64,000 nt of DNA from positions 186,001 through 250,000 of the forward strand of contig JADKGL010000037.1 in the NCBI GenBank assembly GCA_016722295.1. Direction: 5' to 3'. Origin of the DNA: Saprospiraceae bacterium. GTDB taxonomy: Bacteria > Bacteroidota > Bacteroidia > Chitinophagales > Saprospiraceae. Numbering within the stretch: the first letter of the stretch is position 1; every line of letters starts with the position of its first letter. Under the pieces are notes generated by a model that saw only the letters and a list, made by a program, of their open reading frames with translations, ran no database searches and was not told the origin of the DNA. The translations under genes and the position numbers were made by a program. Of the stretch, positions 9,161 through 18,899 are shown one piece after another.

Positions 9161-10501
9161 ATGAACCGAATTAGCAATTTAGCACGTGCGCTATTCGTGG
9201 TGGGATTAGTATTAACTATCACGAGATGCCAAAAAGAAGAGACGCAAGTCACTGGAAAAGATATTTCCGGAATGAGTCATAATTTAGCAACGGAATGGTA
9301 TGCACTAAGTTTGGATCTAGTCGATCGGACAAATGGCTACACAGAACCCATTGCGGCTAGGGCTTTGTCTTATATAGCATTCACATTATATGAGGCATCA
9401 GCTCCAGGAATTGGCAATAAATCCCAACAAGTGATTTTGGACGGTCTTAATACTACCTTATCTCAACCTGTCACTGGAAAAGAATACAATTACGCAATAG
9501 TTACCAATGAAGCTATGGCGACAATGGTAAAGTATCTTTTTGGTGCGTCAGGTGATGAAAATTTAGCTCGTGTAGAAGCTTTAAGACTAAAGTTTGAGAA
9601 GCAATTTAGTGTAAATTCTGCAAAAGTTGTTCTTTCTGATTCGAAAGAGTTAGGAAGAAAAATTGGTGTAGAAATCACAAAATATTCAGATACAGATCAG
9701 CAGACATATGCCTATTTGGAAAATCAACCTGGTTCTTATGTCGTGCCAGTTGGTCCAGGAAAATGGATACCTACACCCCCAGACTACATTGAAAAACCAT
9801 TGTTACCCACATGGGGAAATGTTAGGTCTGTGATATTTGATAATTCAAAATTGAGATCAAATAAGAGATTGGAATATTCAGCATCTGAGAATTCTCCAAT
9901 GTATGCGGAAGCTTTTGTAAGTTATAATCTGAATAATAATTTAACTGAAAGTCAAAAATTGACTGTTGACTTTTGGAATAAGTCGAAGAACCCATTGGCT
10001 GGTCCAGTCTGCAGAACTATGTTTTTAAGTTTGGATTTGATTACTACTGATGAATTGAATTTTGGTGCAGCTGTAGAAGTATTGGTGAGATTATCTTGGA
10101 CATTGCATGACGGCTGTGTATTGGCATGGAAAAATAAGTATGAGTATAGTACGTTGAGACCTTCGAGTTATATTAAAAGCCATATTAATCGATTTTTCAT
10201 TCCTGAAGCGAGTGCTAGTCCGACGCCTGATTATATCTCTGAAAATGCAGTAATATACAAAGCTGCGGCGGAGATCTTTGCCACTTTTTTTGGAAGATCA
10301 AAAGAGTTTACAGACAGGACTCAACAATCTAGAGTGGATCTGATTCAAAAGTCTAAAGTGTATTCAAATTTTGAAACTTGGGCTAAAGAAGGGGCGTACA
10401 TAGATGTTTACACCGGTGCTCATTTTCGCACAAGTATAGATGCTGGATATGAGATTGGATATGATTTGAGTCAATCAATACTGAATATAAAATTTAAGTA
10501 A
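9161..10501 (+). CDS. Vanadium-dependent haloperoxidase / PAP2-like lipoprotein with degenerate active site
   Basis: This 446-residue protein has a lipobox-like N-terminus (LVLTITRCQKE), so it is probably a lipoprotein. Its helical architecture matches the vanadium haloperoxidase/PAP2 superfamily. Motif 1 is intact as KYEYSTLRP (K-x6-RP), preceded by the usual DGCVLAWKN stretch. Motif 3 resembles GAHFRTSIDAG, with the histidine kept. The central PSGH motif is replaced by PDYISEN, so the acid-base histidine of active enzymes appears to be missing. It could be an inactive binding protein or have changed chemistry. A typical hairpin terminator follows. Confidence 0.65.
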   Translation: MNRISNLARALFVVGLVLTITRCQKEETQVTGKDISGMSHNLATEWYALSLDLVDRTNGYTEPIAARALSYIAFTLYEASAPGIGNKSQQVILDGLNTTLSQPVTGKEYNYAIVTNEAMATMVKYLFGASGDENLARVEALRLKFEKQFSVNSAKVVLSDSKELGRKIGVEITKYSDTDQQTYAYLENQPGSYVVPVGPGKWIPTPPDYIEKPLLPTWGNVRSVIFDNSKLRSNKRLEYSASENSPMYAEAFVSYNLNNNLTESQKLTVDFWNKSKNPLAGPVCRTMFLSLDLITTDELNFGAAVEVLVRLSWTLHDGCVLAWKNKYEYSTLRPSSYIKSHINRFFIPEASASPTPDYISENAVIYKAAAEIFATFFGRSKEFTDRTQQSRVDLIQKSKVYSNFETWAKEGAYIDVYTGAHFRTSIDAGYEIGYDLSQSILNIKFK

Positions 10502-10552
10502 TTTTACTTCTAAAGTAAATTACGAGACTGTTATAAATCAACCTTTAAGCGT

Positions 10553-10583
10553 AACCCGATGATAGAAATATTGTCGGGTTTTT
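10553..10583 (+). terminator. Rho-independent terminator after the haloperoxidase-like gene
   Basis: The stem AACCCGA (10553-10559) pairs with TCGGGTT (10574-10580) and is followed by a T run. It lies between two convergent genes, this one and purB. Confidence 0.75.
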
Positions 10584-10595
10584 GATTTATTATAT

Positions 10596-11948
10596 CTATA
10601 TCTCAAATTCAGATGCATAACCAATATAATTTTGAGGAAGCAATTCTAACAATTCTTGTTTAACGTGATCTTCAAGAGTAAGATTTGAAAGAAAATCTTC
10701 TACAGTTGATTTAGTAAGTTTTTGATTTCCCCTTGTAAGTAATTTTAAGGCTTCATAAGGTTTTGGATATTTTTCTCTGCGTAAAATAGTTTGTATCGCT
10801 TCAGCAATTACTAAAAAGTTAGAATCTAAATCTTGATTTATTTTATCATGGTTGACAATTAATTTTGATAATCCTTTTTCTAAAGACTCAATCGCAATCA
10901 AACTATGAGCAATTGGAACACCAAGATTTCGCAATACAGTACTATCTGTTAGATCCCTTTGAAGACGTGAAATCGGTAATTTTGACGCAAAGAATTCAAA
11001 TATCGAGTTAGCATAACTTAAATTTCCTTCTGCATTTTCGAAATCTATTGGATTTACTTTGTGTGGCATCGCAGAAGACCCAACTTCTCCAGCGATCACT
11101 TTCTGATTAAAATATTCAAGTGAAATATATTGCCAGATATCTCTACAAAAATCAATTAATATTGTATTTATTCTACTATAACATTGACACCATTCCGCTA
11201 TTTCATCATAATGAGCTATTTGAGTGGTTAGGTTTTGTCGCTTAATAGTAAGTTTTTCTAATAGAAAAAAATCAGCCCATTTAGGCCAATGTATAGCAGG
11301 TAATGCGATTTTGTGCGCATTGAAATTTCCTGTAGCTCCTCCAAATTTTCCAGAATACTCATAGTTAGCCAGTTTTTGAATTTGGATGGAAATCCTTTCA
11401 TGAAACACTGCTATTTCTTTACCTAGAGTACTTGGCGAGGCAGCCTGTCCATGTGTTCTTGAAAGCATACTAAGATGCTTGTTTTTATTGGCCAAATCTT
11501 TTATAGATTGTTGTAGTTTCTCCAGTTTTGGAAGTATTATCTGCAATGTAGAATCCTTCATTAATAAAGGAATTGCTGTGTTATTGATGTCTTGAGAGGT
11601 TAGTCCAAAGTGAACCCATTCTACAATTTCATTTTTTCCAAAAGCAGATAATTTTTCTTTTAAAAAATATTCTACTGCTTTTATATCGTGTTTAGTAACA
11701 GTTTCAATTTGTTTTATTTGATTTGCATCTTCTATTGAAAAATTCTCATAAATATGGCGAAGTGAAATTTTTTCATCTGCTGTTAATTTAAGTATCGATT
11801 GTAAGGATTCAATTTCTGACAGTGCAATCAAATATTCAATTTCAATTTTAACTCTATATTTGAATAATGCAAATTCTGAGTAATACGCATTTAATGATTT
11901 TGTTTTGTCAGAATATCTACCATCAATAGGAGAAATTGCTGTTATCAT
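10596..11948 (-). CDS. purB: Adenylosuccinate lyase PurB
   Basis: PurB cleaves SAICAR and adenylosuccinate in purine synthesis. The 450-residue length fits. The fumarase/aspartase signature GSSAMPHKVNPIDFENAEG and SRTHGQAASPSTLG are clear. It is the last gene of a minus-strand operon and overlaps the upstream membrane protein gene by four bases (ATGA). Confidence 0.97.
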   Translation of the reverse strand: MITAISPIDGRYSDKTKSLNAYYSEFALFKYRVKIEIEYLIALSEIESLQSILKLTADEKISLRHIYENFSIEDANQIKQIETVTKHDIKAVEYFLKEKLSAFGKNEIVEWVHFGLTSQDINNTAIPLLMKDSTLQIILPKLEKLQQSIKDLANKNKHLSMLSRTHGQAASPSTLGKEIAVFHERISIQIQKLANYEYSGKFGGATGNFNAHKIALPAIHWPKWADFFLLEKLTIKRQNLTTQIAHYDEIAEWCQCYSRINTILIDFCRDIWQYISLEYFNQKVIAGEVGSSAMPHKVNPIDFENAEGNLSYANSIFEFFASKLPISRLQRDLTDSTVLRNLGVPIAHSLIAIESLEKGLSKLIVNHDKINQDLDSNFLVIAEAIQTILRREKYPKPYEALKLLTRGNQKLTKSTVEDFLSNLTLEDHVKQELLELLPQNYIGYASEFEI

Positions 11949-12661
11949 AATTGGATTTTTTTTGGAATTCCATATTTGGGAATTATATGATAAAAAATAA
12001 AATAAATAAATAAAATATGTAAAAATCCTATGCTAAGAAATCCAAATATGTGATATGGAAAGCCACCAATGATAAATGGATTTTTTGCTTTAGGAGGTTC
12101 GCAGAGATAAATATAATTCGATTTTAAAATATAGTTGATTCCACCAACAATCACAAGGATTATTATACCATTCATAAATGAAGTTAACCATGATTTTGGT
12201 CTTAATCTCATTCCCATCACAAAAAAACAATACATTGGCAAATAGAGTAATGCAGCATGAACAAAATAATAATCAATGTATAAAATTGATGAATATCCAT
12301 GTGTTAGTTCAGGAGTAATGAGACTTTGTATTGCTCCTGCAACACTTAGAAGTAATAGAAATTCAAAGGCAATTTGCGATCGATTATAAAAAACAAGCAA
12401 TAAAAAAAAATATGAAATACCGCAAAGGTGGATTGGTAAAGAATCTTGGAGTGTGAAATTCCCTGATTGTAATAACCAGATATGGTAGAAAATTTCTCTG
12501 AATAAAAGTGCCCAGAATAAAATTCTTGTTAATTTAAATTCTGAATTTTGCTTTCGTAAGAATAATCCAAGAATCATGATAGACATCCAAAAGACTGAAG
12601 CCACTATGAGACCTCGCCACCATAAATCACTGCCTATTGCTATCGTAAAATGTTCGTGCAT
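11945..12661 (-). CDS. YwaF/TIGR02206-type integral membrane protein
   Basis: This 238-residue protein has about six to seven hydrophobic segments. The LPIHLCGISYFFLLLVF segment and the YIDYYFVHAALLYLPMY loop resemble the TIGR02206 (Bacillus YwaF) family, whose function is unknown. It lies between miaE and purB, overlapping purB by four bases and starting 10 bases after miaE. Nothing in the sequence points to a substrate. Confidence 0.75.
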   Translation of the reverse strand: MHEHFTIAIGSDLWWRGLIVASVFWMSIMILGLFLRKQNSEFKLTRILFWALLFREIFYHIWLLQSGNFTLQDSLPIHLCGISYFFLLLVFYNRSQIAFEFLLLLSVAGAIQSLITPELTHGYSSILYIDYYFVHAALLYLPMYCFFVMGMRLRPKSWLTSFMNGIIILVIVGGINYILKSNYIYLCEPPKAKNPFIIGGFPYHIFGFLSIGFLHILFIYFIFYHIIPKYGIPKKIQL

Positions 12662-12671
12662 TGAAAACTGT

Positions 12672-13256
12672 TTAATGTAATGCAGGTCTTAAAGGCAGTT
12701 CTTCAATAATTTTAGATTCTTCATCTAACCAATACTCAAGTCGAGAATATACCACGTCACTAGAAAAATAGTGAAGGGCCATTTTAATATAGATATGACC
12801 ATGCTTTGCTTCTGAAGTCCAAAGCATTTTGTAGAATTTTTTTAAATCAACATCATCGAGTGCTTCTTCGACCATTCTAAATCGTTCTGCTCCGCGTGTT
12901 TCAGCGACCGAAGCTATTAATAGTCTATCCATCAAACGTTCATTTAAGCCTGTTCTTACTGTTTTTAACAAGGCTTTTATATATGGATCTTCTGACATTT
13001 GTGTCGGTAAGGGAATGCCTCTTTGTTCCATGATCTCATAAACAAGCTTAAAATGCTCTAATTCTTCTAAGGCTGTTTCAATAAGATCAGGTATCATTTC
13101 CTTTCGATCGGGATATTTAGCTACAAAACTCATTGCCATAGCTGAAGCTTTCCGTTCACAGTCAGCATGATCCTTTAAAAATTCATCAAAGTTTGACATA
13201 ACAGTAGCTATCCACTCTGGTGAGCTACTCTTTTTGATATCTAAATTTAACTTCAC
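12672..13256 (-). CDS. miaE: tRNA 2-methylthio-N6-isopentenyladenosine hydroxylase MiaE
   Basis: MiaE is a ferritin-like di-iron monooxygenase that hydroxylates the isopentenyl group at A37 of tRNA. At 194 residues it has the expected length. Iron ligands are visible in two helix pairs: ALEELEHFKL (E-x2-H), VAETRGAERF and TSEAKHGHIY. It heads a miaE-ywaF-like-purB operon. The 42-residue peptide gene just upstream on the same strand may share its promoter. Confidence 0.92.
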   Translation of the reverse strand: MKLNLDIKKSSSPEWIATVMSNFDEFLKDHADCERKASAMAMSFVAKYPDRKEMIPDLIETALEELEHFKLVYEIMEQRGIPLPTQMSEDPYIKALLKTVRTGLNERLMDRLLIASVAETRGAERFRMVEEALDDVDLKKFYKMLWTSEAKHGHIYIKMALHYFSSDVVYSRLEYWLDEESKIIEELPLRPALH

Positions 13257-13261
13257 TATTA

Positions 13262-13390
13262 CTAATTTGCAGCTTGAAATGCAAAGTAAAGTAAACCCAT
13301 CAAAACTATGACAATAATTGCTGCAATAATGAAAATTTTTCTTCCTTGAGCGTTGTCAGCTGTTTTGTTTGGCTTATTATGTTTTGTCAT
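13262..13390 (-). CDS. Small single-pass membrane peptide (42 residues)
   Basis: The reverse strand encodes a 42-residue peptide that starts MTKHNKPNKT and has a basic, polar first half. A single hydrophobic helix (residues about 19-38) follows, and the peptide ends FQAAN. It stops five bases before the miaE start codon, so the two are probably co-transcribed. Charge and hydrophobicity are typical of real small membrane peptides of Bacteroidota. The function is unknown. Confidence 0.6.
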   Translation of the reverse strand: MTKHNKPNKTADNAQGRKIFIIAAIIVIVLMGLLYFAFQAAN

Positions 13391-13501
13391 GATTAAAATT
13401 TGATGCTAAATTACAAAAAATGTTCATAAATAGTTGTTCTTGCATCTATATTTTTTGTTGTAATATGATATTTTGCTAAAACGAATAAAATGTATGGTAT
13501 A

Positions 13502-14311
13502 TTAGCTTATTTGTGCATGTAAAACATTACTTTTCTGTAGTCTAGTTTCTGTATTCTCTGTCGAATACATGTATACACCAAATTCTATTTGATTCTTGTG
13601 TTTGCGATAAGAGGCAAGTGTTTTTAGTGGTTCTTTGTTGAAAATGAATTCATTAGGTTTTAAAGTGGTCATAATACATCGAACGCATTTCTTTGCAAAT
13701 GACCATTCCGATCCATTTATATTGAGTCTTGTAAAACGATCTTCAATGAAAGCTGGAATACCAGAAAGTACAATATTTGGTCGAAACTGTAAATTCTGGA
13801 TAGATTCGCCACTTCTAGTTGAGATATCATCTACAGATGATTTATTAATAATGTGAATAGGGTAGCCATCTACGTATTGCAAGCTTGTTTTTTGCGGCAT
13901 GAATTCATTCGATTTTATTCTTGAATCTTTCTGCATTCGTACAAGAAATACATTTGATTTGAGGATATCCGAAAAGTATTGATTAAGTTCTCTAGTTTCA
14001 ATCTTTCCTTTGCATTGACTATTCCAAATTTTAGTGTCTATGATTTGAGAGTTATCGTTATTCCAACAGAATGACGATGATTTATTGTTATATTGCAATG
14101 ATATTTGAACGTCATCGATTGAATTGACAAGAATTTGGTTCATAATAGGGAATTCTCTTTGTGTGAGAAAATTTCCCTCGCGATCCGTCAACATCCACTC
14201 TCGATCATATTTAAATCCTGTATTGGATATTTCTACAGAGTCTAATGCAACATGTCCAACAGACTTGATAGGATATATATACAGAGCATCGATGGTTGCT
14301 ATAATTTCCAT
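13502..14311 (-). CDS. MOSC domain protein (YcbX/mARC-like molybdenum cofactor protein)
   Basis: This 269-residue protein has an N-terminal beta-barrel (about 5-115) with LYIYPIKSVGHV and GFKYDREWML. The MOSC domain (about 125-265) has LQFRPNIVL and the cysteine motif KKCVRCIMTTL, which in relatives ligates the molybdenum cofactor. Such enzymes reduce N-hydroxylated bases. There is no C-terminal 2Fe-2S domain, unlike E. coli YcbX, so a separate electron carrier is needed. A -7 element lies four bases before the ATG. Confidence 0.85.
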   Translation of the reverse strand: MEIIATIDALYIYPIKSVGHVALDSVEISNTGFKYDREWMLTDREGNFLTQREFPIMNQILVNSIDDVQISLQYNNKSSSFCWNNDNSQIIDTKIWNSQCKGKIETRELNQYFSDILKSNVFLVRMQKDSRIKSNEFMPQKTSLQYVDGYPIHIINKSSVDDISTRSGESIQNLQFRPNIVLSGIPAFIEDRFTRLNINGSEWSFAKKCVRCIMTTLKPNEFIFNKEPLKTLASYRKHKNQIEFGVYMYSTENTETRLQKSNVLHAQIS

Positions 14312-14315
14312 AACA

Positions 14316-14323
14316 CAAAAGTA
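14316..14323 (-). promoter_or_regulatory. -7 element of the MOSC gene, probably leaderless
   Basis: The reverse strand reads TACTTTTG, a perfect TAnnTTTG, and four bases later comes the ATG. This is the same geometry as at lpxD and predicts a leaderless mRNA. The -33 box is poor. Confidence 0.5.
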
Positions 14324-14521
14324 TGTTTTTTGTCGCTTAATCTAATATCAACCACTAGTATGATTTTTCTTTCATGTAACATCTTCTAAATTATTAAAAA
14401 CTTCTTGATTTGAATATATCTCGATTTTCATTTTATTGTTATTGGTGAAAAATTGATTCTATTTATAAAGTTGTTAACTTATTTAGTTTCTCGTTTTTCG
14501 GTTTAATTCCAATAATAAACT

Positions 14522-14529
14522 TACCTTTG
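14522..14529 (+). promoter_or_regulatory. -7 element of pyrG
   Basis: TACCTTTG matches TAnnTTTG, with a TTCG box at 14497-14500 (21-base spacer). The ATG follows 23 bases downstream. Confidence 0.5.
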
Positions 14530-14552
14530 CATCCCGTAACTATTACAATTGT

Positions 14553-16169
14553 ATGAGTAAATATATTTTTGTTACGGGTGGTGTAACATCTTCGTTGGGA
14601 AAAGGTATCGTTGGTGCTTCTTTGGGTAAATTGCTCCAAGCACGTGGCTTAAACGTAACAATTCAAAAATTTGATCCATACATTAATGTAGATCCAGGGA
14701 CATTAAATCCATATGAACATGGAGAATGCTATGTAACTGATGATGGGGCTGAGACTGATTTGGATCTTGGTCATTATGAACGTTTTTTAAACATATCAAC
14801 ATCTCAAGCAAATAATGTTACTACTGGTAGAATTTATGAAACTGTAATTAATAAAGAGCGTGCAGGAGATTATCTTGGAAAAACAGTACAAGTAATTCCA
14901 CACATTACCGATGAGATTAAGCGAAGAATGCGTTTGTTGGAAGAGAAGAACTTCGATATCATCATTACTGAACTCGGTGGAACTGTTGGAGATATTGAGT
15001 CATTGCCTTATTTGGAGGCTTTGAGACAGTTGCGTATGGAATTGCATCCAGATGATCACATCACGGTCCATTTGACCTTAGTGCCATATCTGGCAGCAGC
15101 TAAGGAGTTAAAGACAAAGCCAACACAACATTCAGTAAAAGAATTGCAAGAAGCTGGAATCCAACCAGATATTTTAGTATGCCGAACAGAGCATGAACTA
15201 GGTGATGAGATCAGAGCTAAATTGGCTTTGTTTTGTAATCTCAAACCTGAAAATGTTATCGAAGCAATCGATGCTGATACTATTTATGATGTGCCATTAT
15301 TAATGCTCAAAGAAAAGTTGGATATTCGAGTTATGGAGAAACTCAAAATAGCGAGTGCGAAAGAACCAGACCTAAGAAATTGGAAAGAATTTCTAGGGCA
15401 TTTAAAAAATCCAAGTGAAGATGTTACTGTAGGTTTGATCGGAAAATACAATGAATTGCCCGATGCATATAAATCAATATACGAAGCGTTTGTACATGGT
15501 GGCGCTGCCAATGAATGTAAAGTGAATATAATTGCTGTTCATTCTGAAGATATAGAATCCGATACTGATGCAAGAAAAAAATTGAAAGATTTAGATGGAA
15601 TCCTTGTTGCACCTGGTTTTGGCGAACGTGGAATAGAAGGCAAAATATTAGCTATTAAATATGCAAGAGAAAAAAAGGTTCCTTTTTTTGGAATCTGTTT
15701 AGGAATGCAATGTGCAGTTGTTGAATTTGCAAGGAATGTGCTGAATATTAAAAACGCAGCTTCATCAGAGATGGACAAAAGTGCGCAAGAGCCAGTTATC
15801 GATATGATGCATGAACAGCGAAAAATTAAAAACAAAGGCGGTACGATGAGGTTAGGTTCGTACAATTGTCAGCTTAGCCCAGATAGTAGAGTTTATGGAG
15901 CTTATCAAAAAGAGCAAATAGCCGAAAGGCATAGACATCGATATGAATTTAACAATGTTTATAAGGATAGAATTGAATCACATGGTATGATGGCAACTGG
16001 AATGAACCTTGAGAAAAATTTGGTAGAAATAGTAGAAATAAAAGATCATCCTTGGTTTATTGGTGTTCAGTTTCATCCAGAACTCAAGAGTACCGTAGAA
16101 ATGCCTCATCCATTGTTTGTAGATTTTATCAAACATTGTATGCTGTATAAAAACAAAGCTATTAATTAA
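14553..16169 (+). CDS. pyrG: CTP synthase PyrG
   Basis: PyrG aminates UTP to CTP using glutamine. The 538-residue protein has the N-terminal synthetase domain (KYIFVTGGVTSSLGKGI, P-loop; residues 1 to about 270). The C-terminal class I glutamine amidotransferase domain has the nucleophile Cys near 381 in FFGICLGMQCAVVEF and the His-Glu pair in VQFHPELKST. It has its own promoter and is divergent from the MOSC gene. Confidence 0.98.
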   Translation: MSKYIFVTGGVTSSLGKGIVGASLGKLLQARGLNVTIQKFDPYINVDPGTLNPYEHGECYVTDDGAETDLDLGHYERFLNISTSQANNVTTGRIYETVINKERAGDYLGKTVQVIPHITDEIKRRMRLLEEKNFDIIITELGGTVGDIESLPYLEALRQLRMELHPDDHITVHLTLVPYLAAAKELKTKPTQHSVKELQEAGIQPDILVCRTEHELGDEIRAKLALFCNLKPENVIEAIDADTIYDVPLLMLKEKLDIRVMEKLKIASAKEPDLRNWKEFLGHLKNPSEDVTVGLIGKYNELPDAYKSIYEAFVHGGAANECKVNIIAVHSEDIESDTDARKKLKDLDGILVAPGFGERGIEGKILAIKYAREKKVPFFGICLGMQCAVVEFARNVLNIKNAASSEMDKSAQEPVIDMMHEQRKIKNKGGTMRLGSYNCQLSPDSRVYGAYQKEQIAERHRHRYEFNNVYKDRIESHGMMATGMNLEKNLVEIVEIKDHPWFIGVQFHPELKSTVEMPHPLFVDFIKHCMLYKNKAIN

Positions 16170-16176
16170 TGTTGGA

Positions 16177-17076
16177 ATGCTTCAATTTTTAAAAAGATTA
16201 TACAAGTCATTTTTTTTTGGAGCAGCAATTTCGTCTCATGCCCAAGATCGACAGGTAGTCGAAATTGAAACTGGAATTGAGGTGATTAGAATATTGAATT
16301 TTCAATCCAATTTTGTAGAGCCACGCAATATCGAAATTTTTTTACCGAAAAATTTTGGGAGCGACACTGCAATTGAATATAACATTTTGTTTTGGCAAGA
16401 TGGACAGAATTTGTTTGATGCAAATGTGGCGTATAATGCGAATCCATTGGAGATGCACAAGGCTATTGATCGCTTAAATATTGAAAATCTTATAGTAATC
16501 GGCATATGGAATACAGACAAAAGATATAGAGAATATTTACCTGAAAAGATCTATAATAATTTATCCAAAACTCAACGAGTTCAACTAAAATTGGAATATT
16601 CTGGAAAACCAATTTCTGATGATTATTTAAAATTTATTGTAGATGAGTTGAATCCTTTTATCAAAAATCAATATTTGCAAAATATACAAATTGCGTCAAT
16701 AGGTATAGGCGGTTGCAGTATGGGTGCGTTGATTTCATTATATGCTGTATTGGAGTATCCAAATATGTTTGATTTTGCCATCTGTATGTCAACACATTGG
16801 CCATTGAGTGTTCTGAGAAATAACCCTGAAGTTCATAAATCTACAATAAAATACATTCAACATTCACTTGGTAAGAATAACTGTAAATTCTACTTTGATT
16901 ATGGGACTGAGAATTTGGATGCTTGGTATGAAGGATATCAAATTCAAGTTGACACTTTATTGTCGAGTAAAGCAAACGTCTCATTTCAAACAATAAAGTT
17001 TAATGGTGATTCGCATAGTGAATTGGATTGGCGAAAACGATTGGAAATGCCACTAAAATTTATGTTAGGAAAATAA
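16177..17076 (+). CDS. Putative secreted alpha/beta-hydrolase (esterase D-like)
   Basis: This 299-residue protein starts with a basic and hydrophobic stretch ending SSHAQ that could be a signal peptide. The nucleophile elbow is GIGGCSMGALISLY, with Ser in G-x-S-x-G form, and a late histidine in NGDSHSELDW could complete the triad. The family is putative esterases related to Fes/esterase D. It begins seven bases after the pyrG stop, so co-transcription is likely but functional linkage is not implied. Another ATG at 16169 is out of frame and was not used. Confidence 0.75.
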   Translation: MLQFLKRLYKSFFFGAAISSHAQDRQVVEIETGIEVIRILNFQSNFVEPRNIEIFLPKNFGSDTAIEYNILFWQDGQNLFDANVAYNANPLEMHKAIDRLNIENLIVIGIWNTDKRYREYLPEKIYNNLSKTQRVQLKLEYSGKPISDDYLKFIVDELNPFIKNQYLQNIQIASIGIGGCSMGALISLYAVLEYPNMFDFAICMSTHWPLSVLRNNPEVHKSTIKYIQHSLGKNNCKFYFDYGTENLDAWYEGYQIQVDTLLSSKANVSFQTIKFNGDSHSELDWRKRLEMPLKFMLGK

Positions 17077-17136
17077 TTTTTTTCTTAAATTAATTTTCTA
17101 ATTATTCCTTATATTGCATCATAAATTAGTAATGTA

Positions 17137-18794
17137 GTGGTGCTGAACGATTGTTTGAAAGGAAGTTTAAAGGAATATGTTCCAACAATAGATAAGCCTT
17201 GGAATGAAAGGCGTATTCTTCATTTGTTTAATAAGTTGAGCACTGGCGCGCCTTATATAATGATTCAAAGAGCATTAGCAACAGGGCCAGGCATAATAGA
17301 TGAGTTATTGGCTGAAGCAAAATCACATCCGTTACCAGGTGAGGTTAAGACTACAACTAGTGGAGTAATTGATTATTCTGTAATATGGAAGGAGCAAAGT
17401 ACCCAAGATTTCGATCCAGCAAACCCTCAGAATCTTGGCGCCATTTTATATGAAAAGCGAAATTTCATGTATCAAATGTGGATGAATGGTTTGATCGAAG
17501 AGGGTATACGTCATAAGCTTGTATTGTTCTGGTCTAATCACTTTACATCTGCATTAAATGCACACACTTGGACATTTCAATATTATTATTTGCTGCATAA
17601 AAATGCTTTGGGTAATTTTAAGCAGTTTGTAATAGACATGGGTAGAACTCCTCTCATGTTAATCTATTTAGATGGTGCCTATAGTTATGCTATTAGTCCA
17701 AATGAAAACTATGCTCGTGAATTGTTGGAATTATTTACAATGGGTGTGGGGAATTATACTGAAGAGGATGTAGCAGAAATAGCTAGGGTGTTGACTGGTT
17801 GGACAATTCAGTATTCATTTTATGACTTCGGTGTAAAGAAATGGGTGAATAATTTTCTTCCAAATAAAGTAGGTGAATTTTTATTTAGAGGTTCAGGAAA
17901 TTATGGACATGATTTTGGATCTAAAACTATTTTGGGGAGAAAAATATCAGCATCAACACCAATCTTTGGTAATTTGGTCGATGAGACAAGACTAGCTGAC
18001 ATTGAATATAACAAATTACATGATATTATTTTTGAAGAAAGAGAGGAAGCGATAGCAAAGTTTATTTGCAAAAAATTGTATAAACACTATTTATACGAGT
18101 TTCCCCCTGATGAAATAATCGAAGGATTAGCAGCTGTATTTATCAGCTCCAATTGGGACATATTAAGCGTATTAAAAACCTTATTCAGGAGTGAACATTT
18201 TTTTGAAGAATCCAATATGGGTTTAAATATTAAAAGCCATATCGAGAATGTTATTCATTTTACAGACTTCTTGGGTTGAAAAAGGGTGAAGATTATTTTA
18301 TGTTTAAAATTATAAATGACACTAGAATTCAAGACCCATTAAACATTGAAAAAGTTAACACATTAGAATACATTTATTACCAAACATATAATCTTAATCA
18401 AGGATTGTTCAATCCGCCAAATGTTGCTGGTTGGTTAGGTTATCGCAATTGGCTGAATGAATATACATTAGTTAATAGATGGAGAATTGCAATAGATCAA
18501 GTAAATGGGTGGTTGCCATACTCTAGCACTAAACAAAAGTATAGGCAGTTTTTAAAAGACATCAGCAATAATTCAAAAGATCCATTTGTTATTATAACTA
18601 AATTAGTAGAGTATTTTATACCTGTACCATTGTCAGATGATATATTGAATAACGCGGTTGATGCTTTTAAATCACCTGTACCAATAAATTATTTCTATGA
18701 TGGCAGTTGGACATTAGATTATTTAGATGTTCCTAAGCAATTTGTTGCTGTTATGATTTACATTTTTGCTTTACCTGAATATAATTTGCTTTAG
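17137..18794 (+). pseudogene. DUF1800 family protein, broken by a single-base frameshift
   Basis: Two adjoining reading frames, 17137-18279 (380 residues) and 18276-18794 (172 residues), align end to end with the intact paralog downstream (18900-20561). The first frame reads off into HFTDFLG and a stop. A -1 shift at the TTTT run (18258-18261) instead gives FYRLLGLKKGED, matching YYRTASLKNGED in the paralog. One missing T explains the break. The second half has no further stops, so the lesion is recent, a sequencing error, or translated by frameshifting. The first codon is GTG at 17137; ATG at 17132 runs straight into TAG. DUF1800 is of unknown function and is usually paired with DUF1501. Confidence 0.85.
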
Positions 18795-18850
18795 ACTAGC
18801 TTTTAGTTAGTATTAAATTTTGGCTTATTTGGTAAAATGCTTATTAAAAT

Positions 18851-18881
18851 TTTGCGAAAATGTAAAAACGTATTATATTGC
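18851..18881 (+). promoter_or_regulatory. Promoter of the intact DUF1800 gene
   Basis: TTTG at 18851-18854 is followed after 19 bases by TATATTGC (18874-18881), close to the Bacteroidota TTTG/TAnnTTTG pair. It lies between the two DUF1800 copies. A similar TATATTGCAT sequence precedes the broken copy at about 17111-17120, so the promoter was apparently duplicated with the gene. Confidence 0.5.
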
Positions 18882-18899
18882 AGCATAAAACCCAATTAT

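Noticed and set aside
15284..15865. Several minus-strand frames inside pyrG
   Set aside because: Shadows of a highly conserved gene with no promoter or family motif.
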